Positions 32,765 to 41,775 are shown, counted from the first letter of the stretch. The stretch: 42,284 bases of DNA from Clostridiales bacterium (GCA_031265515.1 JAISCN010000051.1:1-42284); one strand, 5' to 3'. A program made the numbers and translations. The notes: a model not told the origin generated them from the sequence alone.

Positions 32765-34165
32765 TTAATTATTATTTTTTTGATCAAGTTGGCTAGTTCT
32801 TTGACCAATAAATAAATAATAAAGTATGCCAATTAATTCACATATTAAAAATATAATCCAAGTAAATTTTTTAAACTGAGCCATTAATAATATACATGAA
32901 GCAAAAGCCAGAATTGGGATAACTGGAAACATTGGAACTTTAAAGCTTTTTTCTAAATCTTTAAATTGTTTATCATATCTTAAAAATATAACACCGATAG
33001 ATACTATAGCAAAAACAAATAAAGCGCAGCTGCTAACTAATTCAATTGCCGAGTCAAGACTTAAAGTATTAGCAGCTATAACCGTCACAATGGCAACAAA
33101 AATTGTTGCACGTACGGGAACCTTATTTTTTTCAGAAAGTTTAGATAATTTTCTTGGAAGTAAACCATCTCTGGAAATTGCTAAAACTAATCTTGTTCCT
33201 GCATATAAATTTAACAATGCTACAGTTGTCATACCGGCGATTGCGCCTACTGATATTATATTTGATGCCCAAGCTTTTCCAGCTATTTTCATTGCATAGG
33301 CAGCAGAATAACTTTGAATAGACGGATCTGCGAGATCTTTATAATTAACTATTCCAACTAAAACTGTAGACATCAAAATATATAAGATGGCTGCTGCTGC
33401 TAAAGATATTATAATACCAAGAGAAACATCACGCTTCGGATTTTTAACTTCTTCGGAGGTTGTCGCAACTACTTCAAAACCGAGGTAAGAATAAAAACTA
33501 GAAGCAGCACCTGATATTATTCCTAATAGCCCATAATGTTTTATTCCTGAGTTGTCTATTATTACTTTGGGAATAAACGGAAAAAAATTTTCTTTTTTAA
33601 TAAAGAAAATTCCTATTCCAACAAAAAACATGATTGTAAAAAATTTTACAAACACCATAGTATTGTTTAATTTCGCTGAATCTTTCATGCCGCGAAGTAA
33701 AAAACCCATCAGCAATAATATTAATATAGTCGCGATTACATCAAATCTAGTTCTAAAATTTAAGTTAAACAAATTTTTAAAATAAGATGACCAAGCTACA
33801 CTAACGACAGCGGTTGATATCATTGAATAAACAATAATTGACCAACCAACAAGCCATGCTATAAATTGACCAAAAGTACTATATGCATAAACATACGCGC
33901 TTCCGCCTATGGGTATCGTAGAACTAAATTCCGCATAACATAATGCTACTAACATACATACAAAAGCTGCTACTAAAAACGAAAGAATAGTAGCCGGTCC
34001 CGCGTATACACCAGCAATTATTCCAGGTGAAACAAATATCCCAGTACCAACAATTGCTCCGATACCTAATAAAATTAAACTAACTAGACTTAAATTTCTC
34101 TCAAGCAAGCTCTTTTTATTTAACTCGCTTGAAATATCTTTTCGCTTAAAGAAATTTTTAAACAA
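32765..34165 (-). CDS. APC-family amino acid permease
   Basis: GIGAIVGTGIFVSPG, 12-TM pattern, YLGFEVVATTSEEVKNPKRDV. Confidence 0.92.
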   Translation of the reverse strand: MFKNFFKRKDISSELNKKSLLERNLSLVSLILLGIGAIVGTGIFVSPGIIAGVYAGPATILSFLVAAFVCMLVALCYAEFSSTIPIGGSAYVYAYSTFGQFIAWLVGWSIIVYSMISTAVVSVAWSSYFKNLFNLNFRTRFDVIATILILLLMGFLLRGMKDSAKLNNTMVFVKFFTIMFFVGIGIFFIKKENFFPFIPKVIIDNSGIKHYGLLGIISGAASSFYSYLGFEVVATTSEEVKNPKRDVSLGIIISLAAAAILYILMSTVLVGIVNYKDLADPSIQSYSAAYAMKIAGKAWASNIISVGAIAGMTTVALLNLYAGTRLVLAISRDGLLPRKLSKLSEKNKVPVRATIFVAIVTVIAANTLSLDSAIELVSSCALFVFAIVSIGVIFLRYDKQFKDLEKSFKVPMFPVIPILAFASCILLMAQFKKFTWIIFLICELIGILYYLFIGQRTSQLDQKNNN

Positions 34166-34265
34166 TAAAACACCCCGATTTCTTTAAATATTTTTTAAAC
34201 ATAACAAAATTACTAAAAAACAACAAGTTATAACTATAAATTATATTTATTTTCAAATAAAAAAA

Positions 34266-34351
34266 TGCTCAAGACCGGAATCGAACCGGTACGAAGTTTT
34301 AACTTCGCAGGATTTTAAGTCCTGTGCGTCTACCAATTCCGCCACTCGAGC
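34266..34351 (-). tRNA. tRNA-Leu (UAA)
   Basis: Minus strand GCTCGAG...CTTGAGC acceptor stem, anticodon loop ACTTAAAAT, variable arm, GGTTCGATTCC T-loop. Confidence 0.95.
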
Positions 34352-34352
34352 C

Positions 34353-34434
34353 TGGGAGAGGAAGGATTCGAACCTACGAAAGCGATGCTAACAGATTTAC
34401 AGTCTGCCCCCTTTAACCACTCGGGAACTCTCCC
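34353..34434 (-). tRNA. tRNA-Tyr (GUA)
   Basis: Minus strand GGGAGAG...CTCTCCC acceptor stem, anticodon loop ACTGTAAAT, variable arm, GGTTCGAATCC. Confidence 0.95.
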
Positions 34435-34874
34435 TTGTCAAAATCGTTTGTTGATTCTATTTTATATATTCTATTTTGTCAATAAAAAATATTTTTTAAA
34501 GTTATTTTTAGAATAGACTTTTTTGTTCGTGGTTTTATTTTTTTGATTAAAGTCCATAAACAAATAGCTAGAAAAAGCTCGCATTTATATTATAAGAAAA
34601 TTAACAAGATATTATATTATGTTGTAATTTAATCTTATTTTTAAAAATTTAAACGCGATCTTTAATTTTATTATTTGTTAACCACGAAACCTTAGAAAAT
34701 TTTTTAACACTTGGCTATGTCTTTAAAAGACTATAAATGATTCGTGATTTTGTTTTATTATTAATCTATGATTAGTTTTTAAAATTCTATCTGCATACAC
34801 TACTCAAGTGCTAATTTTGATTTGTATATTAACAAAATATTTTTTTAAAGTTTTAAATAGTGTTTATTCTATAT

Positions 34875-35525
34875 TTAACGTTCTTGAGTGCTTTTGTGTT
34901 TTGCTTTCGCAATAGCCCCAACGATAGATATAAATAAAAATAAAGCAGTAGAAAGAACCAGCATCTTAAAAATTAAACTGCTCGTTGATATTATATTGTT
35001 GTGTGACAAAAGACCTATTATTGCTCCTAAAGCTATTGAAACACCAAAAGATGTAAGAAAAAAATATTTTGCTTTATCTTTTGGTTTGTCTGAAAAATTT
35101 CTGTCTGGGAAATCTTCTTCCTCTGACTCAGGAGGAGGATAAATCGGACTGTCATCTCTAATTGTTGAAGGAAATAATTCATTTAGAATATTATTTATTT
35201 GACATCGAATTGAGTATAGTTGTTGGGCATGGTAATCAAAATATGGTTGTAGCTGAATATTTTCTAAATTTTGTAGACAATTATCCGCGGTTCTTCGCAA
35301 AAAAAATAATCCATTAGAGAAATTATGTATAATTTCATTCAAATGTTGTAATCGATTTCCATCAATATAATAATAATACGAATTCAAGTTTTGTTGTATA
35401 TAGGTCTCTATGTTTTGTAAATCGCTAATTTGATTTGTTACCCAGAGATGAACATCGATTATCTCTTGCCTAAAAATTTCCCTATCTCGCACATAAGTTT
35501 GCTGCTGCATTATAAAAAATTTCAC
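34875..35525 (-). CDS. orphan protein with C-terminal TM hairpin
   Basis: 216 aa; C-terminal FFLTSFGVSIALGAIIGLLSHNNIISTSSLIFKMLVLSTALFLFISIVGAIAKAKHKS. Confidence 0.6.
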   Translation of the reverse strand: MKFFIMQQQTYVRDREIFRQEIIDVHLWVTNQISDLQNIETYIQQNLNSYYYYIDGNRLQHLNEIIHNFSNGLFFLRRTADNCLQNLENIQLQPYFDYHAQQLYSIRCQINNILNELFPSTIRDDSPIYPPPESEEEDFPDRNFSDKPKDKAKYFFLTSFGVSIALGAIIGLLSHNNIISTSSLIFKMLVLSTALFLFISIVGAIAKAKHKSTQER

Positions 35526-35661
35526 CCGCTATCTATCATTAGAAAATTTTTTATTTGCTTTAATTTATTATAACACATGAATAAAAGCAAAAAATAAAAA
35601 AATAAAAAACATAATTTCAAGTATAACAAACACAATTGTTATATTTTTAGGAGGGTGTTTT

Positions 35662-37377
35662 TTGCGTAGAACATGCATGTGCGCTGAAATAAGCGATGTT
35701 GATTTAAATAAAAAAGTAATTTTGTGTGGATGGGTTAACAAAAAAAGAAAACTAGGACAAATTATTTTTATTATATTACGCGATATTACTGGTTTAGTTC
35801 AGATCAAAATTGATCAAAATCAAAAAAGAATATTTGATCTGGCTCTAGAAATTAAAAGTGAATTTATAATAGAAATAGAAGGACTAGTAAAACTTAGAGA
35901 AAATAAAGATATAAATAATAATTTAAAAACCGGCAACATAGAAATATTAGCAGAAAATTTAAAAATATTATCAAGTGCCAAAAATACTCCGTTTAGTATT
36001 TTAGATGATAACGTTAAAGAAGAATTAAAATTAAAGTATAGATATTTGGATTTAAGAAGAAAAAAATTGCAAGATAATTTAATAATTAGACATGAGACTG
36101 TCAAAACTATTAGAAGTTTTTTAATTGACAATAAATTTTTGGATATAGAAACTCCTTTTTTAACAAAAAGTACACCCGAGGGTGCAAGAGATTATTTAAT
36201 TCCTAGTCGAATACATAAAAAAAAATTTTATGCGTTACCTCAATCACCACAAATCTTAAAACAATTATTAATGATATCTGGTATAGATAGATATTTTCAA
36301 ATTGTGAAATGTTTTAGGGATGAGGATTTACGAGCTGATAGACAACCTGAATTTACTCAGGTTGATATGGAGCTATCTTTTGTTACTCAAGAATACATAA
36401 TTAAATTAAATGAAAACTTATTAAAAAAAGTTTTTAAAAAAATTTTAGATATTGATATTGAATTCGAAAGAATTAATTATGCGGATTCTATGGAAAGATT
36501 TGGAAGTGACAAACCCGATTTAAGATATGATCTAGAATTAAAAAATTTAAATAATATTTTAAGTGATAATAATTTTTTTAAAGATATTAGTTATATATAT
36601 GGAATAAAATTAAAAAATTGCGATTTTTCACGAAGAGAATTAGATAAGTTAAGCGAATTTATTAAGTCTTTTGAGATAAAAAACTTTTTTGTTTTAAAAT
36701 TTGATGAAAATTTAGAGACTAGAAATAATTTATTAAATAAAATTGAATTAAAATCGCTAGAAAAAACTTTTAATGTTGATAAAAATGATTTTATATTTTT
36801 ATGCGCCAGTGAAAATAAAAAGAAAGTTTTAAACGCTTTGGGGAATTTAAGGATTTATTTAGCAAGAAAATTTAATTTAGCAAATAAGAATATTTATAAA
36901 TTCGCGTGGATAGTTAATTTTCCAATGTTTGAATATTCTATTGAGGATAAAAAAATTTGCGCAACGCATCATGCATTTACAATGCCACATGAAGAAGATT
37001 TATATTTACTAGACAATAGCCCAGAATTAGTGCGAGCACAAGCATATGATATAGTCTTAAACGGCTATGAAATTGCTGGCGGAAGTATTAGAATTCACGA
37101 CGCAAATTTGCAAAGAAAAATATTTAATGTAATTAATTTATCAAAAAAAGAAGTAGAAAATAAATTTGGATTTTTTTTAGAAGCATTAGAATATGGTGCT
37201 CCTCCACATGGAGGTTTGGCCTACGGGTTAGATAGATTGATTATGTTATTAACTAACGAAAGTAGTATTAGAGATGTAATAGCTTTTCCAAAGTTAAAAG
37301 ATTCATCTTGTCCACTAACTGGTGCACCGGATTACGTAGATATAGATCAATTAAGTAATTTAGATATTAAGTATTAG
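35662..37377 (+). CDS. aspS: aspartyl-tRNA synthetase
   Basis: OB-fold and class II motifs (FLDIETPFLTKSTPEGARDYLIPSR, FQIVKCFRDEDLRADRQPEFTQVDMELSF, GAPPHGGLAYGLDRLIMLL); TTG start after AGGAGGG. Confidence 0.97.
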   Translation: MRRTCMCAEISDVDLNKKVILCGWVNKKRKLGQIIFIILRDITGLVQIKIDQNQKRIFDLALEIKSEFIIEIEGLVKLRENKDINNNLKTGNIEILAENLKILSSAKNTPFSILDDNVKEELKLKYRYLDLRRKKLQDNLIIRHETVKTIRSFLIDNKFLDIETPFLTKSTPEGARDYLIPSRIHKKKFYALPQSPQILKQLLMISGIDRYFQIVKCFRDEDLRADRQPEFTQVDMELSFVTQEYIIKLNENLLKKVFKKILDIDIEFERINYADSMERFGSDKPDLRYDLELKNLNNILSDNNFFKDISYIYGIKLKNCDFSRRELDKLSEFIKSFEIKNFFVLKFDENLETRNNLLNKIELKSLEKTFNVDKNDFIFLCASENKKKVLNALGNLRIYLARKFNLANKNIYKFAWIVNFPMFEYSIEDKKICATHHAFTMPHEEDLYLLDNSPELVRAQAYDIVLNGYEIAGGSIRIHDANLQRKIFNVINLSKKEVENKFGFFLEALEYGAPPHGGLAYGLDRLIMLLTNESSIRDVIAFPKLKDSSCPLTGAPDYVDIDQLSNLDIKY

Positions 37378-37528
37378 ATATATTTATTTAGATATATTAT
37401 ATTTTGATATTTTAAAAAATAAATTTAATAAATAAAATAAACAGTCGGCTTTGCGATATGAGATTTGGGAATAAAAAAATGTTTTTTGACAAAAATAATT
37501 AACGATTATTATTCCAGGAGGTCATCAC

Positions 37529-37672
37529 ATGATCAGATGTACTGTTAAGAATTGCAAAAATAACGATAAAATTAATCATTGCATGCTCAGCGAAGTAAGG
37601 ATTGGTGAAATGTCGCACGATACTAAATTTAAATCAGATACTAAATGTGACAGTTTCGAACCAGAATTTTAA
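37529..37672 (+). CDS. DUF1540-like Cys-rich small protein (absent from ORF track)
   Basis: Hand translation: MIRCTVKNCKNNDKINHCMLSEVRIGEMSHDTKFKSDTKCDSFEPEF*; Cys spacing (CxxxxC...C...CxxF) as in DUF1540; AGGAGG Shine-Dalgarno. Confidence 0.75.
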   Translation: MIRCTVKNCKNNDKINHCMLSEVRIGEMSHDTKFKSDTKCDSFEPEF

Positions 37673-37762
37673 AAATAAAAAGTCATGATAATATAAACTA
37701 GAAAATTATTTAATAAAAATTTTTTGTTTATATTGATTTTATTTTTTGTCGAGAATAAAAAA

Positions 37763-37800
37763 AATCTCCGTGGTGAAAATTTTAAATCGGAGGTTTTTTT
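37763..37800 (+). terminator. intrinsic-terminator-like hairpin overlapping gerAA Shine-Dalgarno
   Basis: AATCTCCG...CGGAGGTT stem followed by TTTTTTT; the 3' arm contains GGAGG, 8 nt before TTG 37802. Confidence 0.65.
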
Positions 37801-37801
37801 A

Positions 37802-39271
37802 TTGTCTTTAGAAAAAGATATAGAAAATAATATTTTAAATTTAGAAAAAAAAATTGGTGATTGTGTAGATTTTGTTTCAAGAAAAATTTTTTTCGCTCAT
37901 ACAGAAAAATATTTTTATATAGCCTATTTCGAAAGTTTAGCTAACGAAGAATTAATAGATAGACAAGTTATCGAAAGTCTATCACGTTCAAAAATCGATA
38001 AGAGAAAAAACTTAGATATATTTTTAGAATTAAAATCGAGATTATTAGTTACATCAGGTGTACAACAGACAGAAAATTTTGAATTAATATTAACAATGAT
38101 TTTATCTGGTGAAACTATATTGTTTTTAGATAATTGTGATCAAGCTTTGATAATTTCTACGAGAAAATTTCCAACGAGAGGTATTCAAAATTGTCAGATA
38201 GAATCTGGTGTCTATGGTTCTAAAGATGCATTTTGCGAAGTTATGAGATTTAATACTGCGTTGATACGTCGCAGAATCAGAGATATAAATCTAAAAATAA
38301 AACAAGTAAGATTAGGCACAAGAACTCAAACTGATGTTGCTATAATTTTTTTGAGTGACATAGTTCACATTGAGATATTAAATAAAATAGAAAATAAAAT
38401 TAATGATATAAATTTAGATTCGATTTTAGACGTTGGATATTTACAAGAATTTTTTGATTCTGAACAAAAATCTATATTTCCTCGTTCGCAACTAACTGAA
38501 AGACCTGATAAAACTGCTTCAGCAATCCTAGAAGGAAGAGTGGCTATTTTAGTTGATAATTCACCATTTGCTTTGATATTGCCGGCAACTCTTTCTACTT
38601 TTTTTCAAGCCTCAGAAGATTATAGCGAACGTTTTTGGATAATGAATTTTTTAAGATCTTTAAGATATTTTGCAGCCGTAATAGCAACTTGTTTACCAGG
38701 ATTTTTTTTAGCAGTTATTAATTCTAGGGAAAATTTTCTGCCAATTAAATTTTTATTAAAAATAGAACAAGAAAGAAGAAATGTTGCTTTTAGATCAAGT
38801 TTTGTTGAATTAATTAGCATGTTGATAGCATTTGAGCTATTGAGTGAAGCAGGAGTAAGATTGCCAAATCCGATAGGAGGAACTATAGGAATAGTTGGTG
38901 GAATAATTGTTGGTCAAGCGGCTGCAGAAGCTGGATTAGTTACACCAATAGTAATTATAATAATGGCCATTACTAGTATCGCTAGTTTTTCTATTCCCAA
39001 TGCCAATTTTGTTTCTGCTTTAAGAATTCTAAAATATTTAATATTGATACCAGCAGCTTTTTTGGGATTAAGTGGATTTGTTTTATCTGTTTTAATTTTA
39101 TTGACTCATCTATGTTCTTTAGAAAGCTTTGGAATTCCGTATCTACATCCATTTGTATCAGGAGAAATAAATAATTTTAATGATTTTGAAGACTCTATAT
39201 TTCGAGTTCAAATTTTTAATATGAAAAAACCAATTTTTTCTAATAATTTTAGTAAAAAAAATAAGAATTAA
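37802..39271 (+). CDS. gerAA: spore germination protein GerA family, subunit A
   Basis: GerA signatures (ILSGETILFLDN, ASILEGRVAILVDNSPFALILPAT-like, GVRLPNPIGGTIGIVGGIIVGQAAAEAGLVTPIVIIIMAITSIASF). Track start 37724; TTG at 37802 follows CGGAGG. Confidence 0.92.
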   Translation: MSLEKDIENNILNLEKKIGDCVDFVSRKIFFAHTEKYFYIAYFESLANEELIDRQVIESLSRSKIDKRKNLDIFLELKSRLLVTSGVQQTENFELILTMILSGETILFLDNCDQALIISTRKFPTRGIQNCQIESGVYGSKDAFCEVMRFNTALIRRRIRDINLKIKQVRLGTRTQTDVAIIFLSDIVHIEILNKIENKINDINLDSILDVGYLQEFFDSEQKSIFPRSQLTERPDKTASAILEGRVAILVDNSPFALILPATLSTFFQASEDYSERFWIMNFLRSLRYFAAVIATCLPGFFLAVINSRENFLPIKFLLKIEQERRNVAFRSSFVELISMLIAFELLSEAGVRLPNPIGGTIGIVGGIIVGQAAAEAGLVTPIVIIIMAITSIASFSIPNANFVSALRILKYLILIPAAFLGLSGFVLSVLILLTHLCSLESFGIPYLHPFVSGEINNFNDFEDSIFRVQIFNMKKPIFSNNFSKKNKN

Positions 39272-39290
39272 TAAATAAAAGGTGACAAAA

Positions 39291-39992
39291 ATTTTTAATA
39301 ATTCAAAGATATCAATTCGTCAATTTCAAATCATGATAGTTATTTATTTATTAAGTGTAAGTCTTATATTTATAAAAAAAATATCTTATATAGATTTGTT
39401 ATTGTGTGTTTGTTTATCAATTTTTTTAATATGCATTTTTAAAAATACTAAAATAAAGAGTAAAAATCTTAAAAGATATCTATTATTATTGTTTTTAATA
39501 AAAATTATTTTAGCTTTTTATTTTCAAGTTAGATTTTTGTCTAACATGTTTTCGCGAGACCAAATATTTTTTTTAGGTTTAGCGTCTATTTATTTGTCCA
39601 CCAAAAGCTATGAAACTCGTGCTAGACTATCAGAAATTTTATTTTTTCCATTTTTGATAGCTCTTTTAATAATTATTATAAAAAGTCCGAATACAAAAAG
39701 AATGACAATAGATTTTAATTACGAGATATTCCCAAATATATTATTATTTTGCGGTCTAGATTATTTATTTATGTCACAAAAATTAGTTAAAAATTTTGAT
39801 ATAAATAAAATACTACAAGCTATATTTTTAGCAACTTTGATAATAATATTTTTTTCAACCAAAGCCGTTTCTAATCATAATTTTTTTCAGATATGTTTAT
39901 TGATATCAAGTTCTTTTTATTTTTTAAGCTTAAATTTTTGGTTTTTACTAAGATTTTTGGATAATTCGTTTTCGTGTGATAATTTATCTTAA
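39291..39992 (+). CDS. GerAB-like spore germination protein (short)
   Basis: Multi-TM ORF directly after gerAA; ISIRQFQIMIVIYLLS and YLSTKSYETRARLSEILFFPF resemble GerAB. Track start GTG 39282 lies inside the apparent Shine-Dalgarno AAAGGTGA; ATT at 39291 is better spaced. Confidence 0.65.
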   Translation: MFNNSKISIRQFQIMIVIYLLSVSLIFIKKISYIDLLLCVCLSIFLICIFKNTKIKSKNLKRYLLLLFLIKIILAFYFQVRFLSNMFSRDQIFFLGLASIYLSTKSYETRARLSEILFFPFLIALLIIIIKSPNTKRMTIDFNYEIFPNILLFCGLDYLFMSQKLVKNFDINKILQAIFLATLIIIFFSTKAVSNHNFFQICLLISSSFYFLSLNFWFLLRFLDNSFSCDNLS

Positions 39993-40128
39993 AATTATTT
40001 TAAAATCACGCAGCATGGTTTAGTATTATTTGAGTTTTCTCAAATTAAAGATAAAACAAAAACTTATTAGATATATTTTTCTGAAGTGACCAATCAACTT
40101 TTTAACATAAATAAAAATAGGAGTATAT

Positions 40129-41091
40129 ATGGCTCTTGTAAATACAAAAAAGATGTTAGAAAAAGCTTTTATAAATAAATATGCAATAGGTGCTTTTAAC
40201 GTAAATAATTTAGAAACAGTGCAAGCGGTTATGCGTGCGGCAAAAAAAAATAATTCACACGTTATATTACAGATATCTCAAGGAACCATAAAATATGCGG
40301 GGATAAAATACTTAATTAATATAGTTAACGAGTCAATAAAAGAAACTGATTTAGATATTGCTTTGCACTTAGATCATGGTTTTGACTTTGAAATTATTAA
40401 ATCAACTATCGAAAATGGTTTTAGTTCTATTATGTTTGACGGATCTAGTTTGAGTTATCAAGACAATATTAGATTAACAAAAAAGTTTTGTGCTATGGCT
40501 CACGAGAAGAATATAACCATAGAAGCTGAATTAGGAAAATTAGCAGGAATAGAAGATGAGATAAAAGTTTCGAATAAAGACGCTAGTTATACTGATCCAG
40601 AACAAGCTCTTGATTTCATAAAAAAAACAGGAATAGATTCTTTAGCAGTTTCAATAGGAACAAGTCACGGTGCGTATAAATTTAAAGGGGAAGCAAAATT
40701 AGATTTCGATAGATTAAATTTGATTTCGAACATGTTAGAAGATTCTGGTATAAAAAATTTTCCTATTGTACTTCATGGTGCATCAAGTATAGACAAAAAT
40801 TACGTTAATTTATGTAATAAATTTGGTGGAAAATTATCGAATGCCAGCGGTGTTCCTGAAGAAATTTTAAAGAAAGCATCGCGATTATCCATATGTAAGA
40901 TAAATATAGATACTGATTTGAGAATAGCTATGACATCATCAATAAGAAAAAGTTTTTTTGAGAATCCAGAAAATATTGATCCACGTAATTATTTAAGTGA
41001 AGCACGCGATTCATTAGAAAATGTGGTTAATTATAAAATAAAAAATATTTTAGGATCCAAAGGATCATGCAGCGTGAATAACGTAAATTAA
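40129..41091 (+). CDS. fba: class II fructose-1,6-bisphosphate aldolase
   Basis: GAFNVNNLETVQAV, ALHLDHG, FSSIMFDGSSL, VLHGASSI, INIDTDLR motifs. Confidence 0.95.
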   Translation: MALVNTKKMLEKAFINKYAIGAFNVNNLETVQAVMRAAKKNNSHVILQISQGTIKYAGIKYLINIVNESIKETDLDIALHLDHGFDFEIIKSTIENGFSSIMFDGSSLSYQDNIRLTKKFCAMAHEKNITIEAELGKLAGIEDEIKVSNKDASYTDPEQALDFIKKTGIDSLAVSIGTSHGAYKFKGEAKLDFDRLNLISNMLEDSGIKNFPIVLHGASSIDKNYVNLCNKFGGKLSNASGVPEEILKKASRLSICKINIDTDLRIAMTSSIRKSFFENPENIDPRNYLSEARDSLENVVNYKIKNILGSKGSCSVNNVN

Positions 41092-41303
41092 AATCAAAGG
41101 GTTTAGATTTAGTTTTTTGGAAAATAATATTTTTTTAAACATATAAACATATTTTTGTACTCTATGTTTATTTTGTTATCTAAAAAATTATTGCTTCTAT
41201 TTATTTTTATCAATATTTTATTAAGGATTTGTGAAACAATATATTTTATTGATTGATTAAATTTTTATCAGTGTGATATTTTTTTGATTTTAAATTAAAA
41301 AAC

Positions 41304-41334
41304 TTGACTAAAAAATAAATTTAATTAGTATAAT
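41304..41334 (+). promoter_or_regulatory. antisense RNA promoter, module 1
   Basis: TTGACT-N19-TATAAT; same layout at 41642-41672 and 41992-42022. Confidence 0.75.
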
Positions 41335-41340
41335 GTATGT

Positions 41341-41427
41341 ATGAGTGACTGTTGTTTAGACGGTTGACTCCAAATAAAAGTTGTTTTGATATAACCGTTT
41401 ACTTTAGTCGATTAGCGGTTATTTTTC
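41341..41427 (+). ncRNA. putative antitoxin antisense RNA, module 1
   Basis: Promoter at 41304-41334; intrinsic terminator AACCGTT...AGCGGTT + ATTTTT (41393-41426); convergent to the peptide ORF. Confidence 0.7.
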
Positions 41428-41483
41428 ATTATGTCATTTAGAACTATCAATATCAATAAAAGAAGTAGAATATCAGAATTCAT
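41412..41483 (-). CDS. 23-aa hydrophobic peptide, putative type I toxin, module 1
   Basis: MNSDILLLLLILIVLNDIMKNNR* (ATG); GGAGGTGAT Shine-Dalgarno at 41488-41496; conserved in three modules. Confidence 0.75.
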   Translation of the reverse strand: MNSDILLLLLILIVLNDIMKNNR

Positions 41484-41578
41484 TCCCATCACCTCCATCT
41501 TGGAGGCCAACCGCCTGTCTCGTCAATCTTTAATATTAAATATTTCTTCAAAGATATTCAACAACAGTCACCAAAAAC

Positions 41579-41607
41579 ATCTTAAACATATAAAATAAAT
41601 TTGACAA
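41579..41607 (-). promoter_or_regulatory. peptide mRNA promoter, module 1
   Basis: Minus strand TTGTCA-N17-TAAGAT; identical at 41929-41957 for module 2. Confidence 0.65.
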
Positions 41608-41678
41608 TGATTTTTAAATACAAAATATAAATTAAAAAAACTTGACTAAAAAATAAATTTAATCAGTATAATAAGAAT

Positions 41679-41775
41679 ATGAGTGACTGTTGTTTAGACG
41701 GTTGACTCCAAGTAAAAATTATTCTTAGAATATAAATAATCGCTTTATCTTGGAACGTACTAGCGGTTATTTTTC
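41679..41775 (+). ncRNA. putative antitoxin antisense RNA, module 2
   Basis: TTGACT-N19-TATAAT promoter; terminator AATCGCT...AGCGGTT + ATTTTT. Confidence 0.7.

Noticed and set aside
41342-41368. Leaderless micro-ORF MSDCCLDG* at the antisense RNA 5' end, identical in all three modules
   Set aside because: No Shine-Dalgarno, only eight codons, and its conservation is explained by the shared RNA 5' element; could be revisited with Ribo-seq.
41343-41571. MITE or IS-like element with terminal inverted repeats
   Set aside because: Units are strictly tandem and same-oriented, with conserved promoter sequences outside the inverted repeats; no transposase or target-site duplication seen.
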